64,000 nucleotides of DNA from an uncultured Methanobrevibacter sp. (lineage in GTDB: Archaea > Methanobacteriota > Methanobacteria > Methanobacteriales > Methanobacteriaceae), in NCBI RefSeq assembly GCF_902764455.1, contig NZ_CACWVY010000015.1, positions 20,504-84,503 on the forward strand, read 5' to 3'. The position numbers were made by a program, and so were the translations under genes. The notes beneath the pieces were generated by a model. That model had not been told where the DNA came from and ran no database searches. It saw only the letters and a program-made list of their open reading frames with translations. Positions within the stretch are counted from its first letter, which is position 1; each line of letters begins with the position of its first letter. Below, one piece after another: positions 62,415 to 64,000 of the stretch.

Positions 62415-64000
62415 ATGAAAGCCCGTAAGATTTTGACACAAGGAATAGTTCAGGGAGTGGGATTTAGACCTTATGTATACAGACTTGCATCCGATTTAAA
62501 TCTCAAAGGACACGTAAGAAACCTTGGAAATGTTGTTGAAATCATAATCGAAGGCGAAAATACCGATTCATTTATTGAAAGGCTGCCTGAAGAATTGCCG
62601 CCGATTGCCAAGATAGACTCAATGACTGTTGAAGACATTGATTTTAATGATTATTCTGATTTTGAAATTATTGAAAGCGGAGATTCATACTCAGGCGTCA
62701 GTGTTATTCCGCCGGACATTGCAATCTGTGACAGCTGTCTTGAAGAGATAAGAAATCCGAAAGACAGACGGTATAAATATCCATTCAATGCATGTACCGA
62801 CTGCGGACCACGATTTACTGTCATTGAAAGCGTTCCATATGACAGAATCAGAACATCCATGGACGAATTTCCATTGTGTGACGACTGCCTTTTGGAATAC
62901 AAAGAACCTTTAAACAGGCGTTACCACGGTGAGGCAATATGCTGCGGTGATTGCGGTCCTCAAATGGCTTTTTATAGTGGAAAAGAAAAAATTGACATCA
63001 AAAATCCTATTAAATTGGGGGCTCAAAAGCTTGAAGACGGTAAAATCCTGGCGATTAAGGGAATCGGAGGAACACATCTTGTTGTTGATGCATATAATGA
63101 TGATGCAATAAAAGAATTGAGAGGACGTCTGAACCGTCCAAACCAGGCATTTGCAGTGATGGCCAAAGATTTAAAGGCCGTTCAAAATTATGCCCAGTTA
63201 TCCGAAAAGGAAATTGAAACAATTACTTCAAATAAAAGGCCGATTGTTATTCTTAAAAAAAATGATAATTATCCCTTCCCCGACAGCCTCTCACCGGGAC
63301 TTCACAATATCGGAGTTATGCTTCCCTATTCTCCTATGCATTACCTGCTTTTTGATGAAAGTGACATTGACACCTTTGTCATGACTTCTGCAAATACACC
63401 GGGAGAACCTATGATGATTGAAAACAATGAGATTATCAACGGTGTCAACGATTATTCTCTGGTTCACAACCGTAAAATACTGAACAGATGCGATGATTCA
63501 GTCATCAGGTTCAGAAACAATGAACTGTCATTTATCAGAAGGTCAAGAGGATATACTCCGGAACCCTATAAAATAAACTATGATGTTAATGACTCCAACG
63601 TTCTTGCACTGGGTCCCGAACTTGACGTTACATTTTCAATTGCCAAGGACAATATTGCATATCCTTCACAGCATATCGGAAATACAAACAAGCCAAAAAC
63701 ACTGGAATTTTTAAAACAGGCTATAGAAAACATGCAGAGAATTACAAAAATCACCGAATTCGACATGATTGCATGTGATTTGCACCCTCACTTTTTTACA
63801 ACAAGACTGGCTTATGATTTAGCCGAGAAATATGATGCTGAGGTAATTCCAGTTCAGCACCATCATGCACACTCTGTTGCACTGGCAAATGACCATTCTA
63901 TAGATGAAATGATTGTCATTGCTGCCGACGGAGTAGGATACGGAAGTGACGCCACAAGCTGGGGAGGCGAAATTCTTTATACTGATATCAGCAGCTTTGA
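62415..64000 (+). CDS. hypF: Carbamoyltransferase HypF, 3' end outside window
   Basis: 528 codons of the usual ~750 are seen. The acylphosphatase domain is at residues 1-90 (GIVQGVGFRPYVYRLASDLN). Two Zn fingers follow: CDSC...CTDCGPR from about 110 and CDDC...CCGDCGP from about 160. Then comes the YrdC-like domain (LAIKGIGGTHLVVDAYND to TSANTPGEPMMI), and the start of the Kae1-like domain (LALGPELDVTFSIAKD, HHHAHSVALAND). It makes the thiocarbamate group for CN ligands of [NiFe] hydrogenases, which this organism needs for Ehb and others. Window edge cuts it. Confidence 0.95.
   Translation, partial: MKARKILTQGIVQGVGFRPYVYRLASDLNLKGHVRNLGNVVEIIIEGENTDSFIERLPEELPPIAKIDSMTVEDIDFNDYSDFEIIESGDSYSGVSVIPPDIAICDSCLEEIRNPKDRRYKYPFNACTDCGPRFTVIESVPYDRIRTSMDEFPLCDDCLLEYKEPLNRRYHGEAICCGDCGPQMAFYSGKEKIDIKNPIKLGAQKLEDGKILAIKGIGGTHLVVDAYNDDAIKELRGRLNRPNQAFAVMAKDLKAVQNYAQLSEKEIETITSNKRPIVILKKNDNYPFPDSLSPGLHNIGVMLPYSPMHYLLFDESDIDTFVMTSANTPGEPMMIENNEIINGVNDYSLVHNRKILNRCDDSVIRFRNNELSFIRRSRGYTPEPYKINYDVNDSNVLALGPELDVTFSIAKDNIAYPSQHIGNTNKPKTLEFLKQAIENMQRITKITEFDMIACDLHPHFFTTRLAYDLAEKYDAEVIPVQHHHAHSVALANDHSIDEMIVIAADGVGYGSDATSWGGEILYTDISSF

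Overview
The window comes from a low-GC euryarchaeal methanogen, almost certainly Methanobrevibacter or a close relative in the Methanobacteriaceae. The evidence is a complete 17-gene energy-converting hydrogenase B (ehb) operon, formylmethanofuran:H4MPT formyltransferase, hypF and larB, archaeal Hjc resolvase and GatB, a split tRNA-Trp gene, TATA-box promoters, and large Sec-secreted adhesin-like proteins with GGA(I/V) beta-helix repeats and Lys-rich Ig-like tails.

Layout. 0-2 kb: two secreted proteins of unknown function, the first (cut by the window edge) built of 12-residue Asp-rich repeats. 2.2-6.3 kb: a nucleotidyltransferase, a sodium:solute (NSS) symporter and a Cas4-like protein. 6.4-16.3 kb: the ehb operon on the minus strand, ehbA to ehbQ, with a hairpin/U-tract at its end and a perfect AT palindrome over its predicted start site. 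16.5-21.1 kb: glycosyltransferase, YdjM-like membrane protein, aspartoacylase-like hydrolase, IGHMBP2-type helicase. 21.1-28.9 kb: a DtxR-like operator/small-RNA candidate followed by two adhesin genes. 29-35 kb: argG, XPD/DinG-like helicase, sirtuin, sfsA, nnrE-nnrD. 35-47.3 kb: a DUF4013 membrane protein, an MthK-like K+ channel, two paralogous surface proteins with a shared Cys-containing core, ftr, a glycan-associated alpha/beta-hydrolase-like protein, a flippase-like protein, TrkH/TrkA and an MBL hydrolase. 47.3-48.6 kb: six tRNA genes and hjc, all minus strand. 49-52.2 kb: a fused restriction-modification enzyme with an altered methyltransferase motif and a radical SAM protein with a CX4CX2C cluster motif. 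52.2-61.5 kb: LicD protein, then a tightly packed plus-strand unit gatB / CBS-ParB-like / hisE / ABC-2 permease / Ig-ABC ATPase / small anchored protein / GT2-TagF-like polymer synthase. 61.6-64 kb: larB and divergent hypF (cut by the window end).

How it fits together. Ehb couples an ion gradient to ferredoxin reduction for carbon assimilation, and HypF (with larB-type nickel chemistry nearby) belongs to metal-centre maturation. Ftr is a core methanogenesis step. Much of the rest serves the cell surface: adhesins, Ig-like proteins and an apparent teichoic-acid-like phosphopolymer export/synthesis set, whose ABC ATPase carries Ig-like domains at its N terminus. The points most worth a second look are that Ig-ABC fusion and its polymer cluster, the duplicated surface protein core that resembles an N-terminal-nucleophile hydrolase, the tRNA-Trp intron that encodes a C/D guide for its own anticodon, the R-M enzyme next to the tRNA array, and a metal-box-controlled small RNA candidate upstream of the adhesins. 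All function calls are from reading the sequence; no database search was run.
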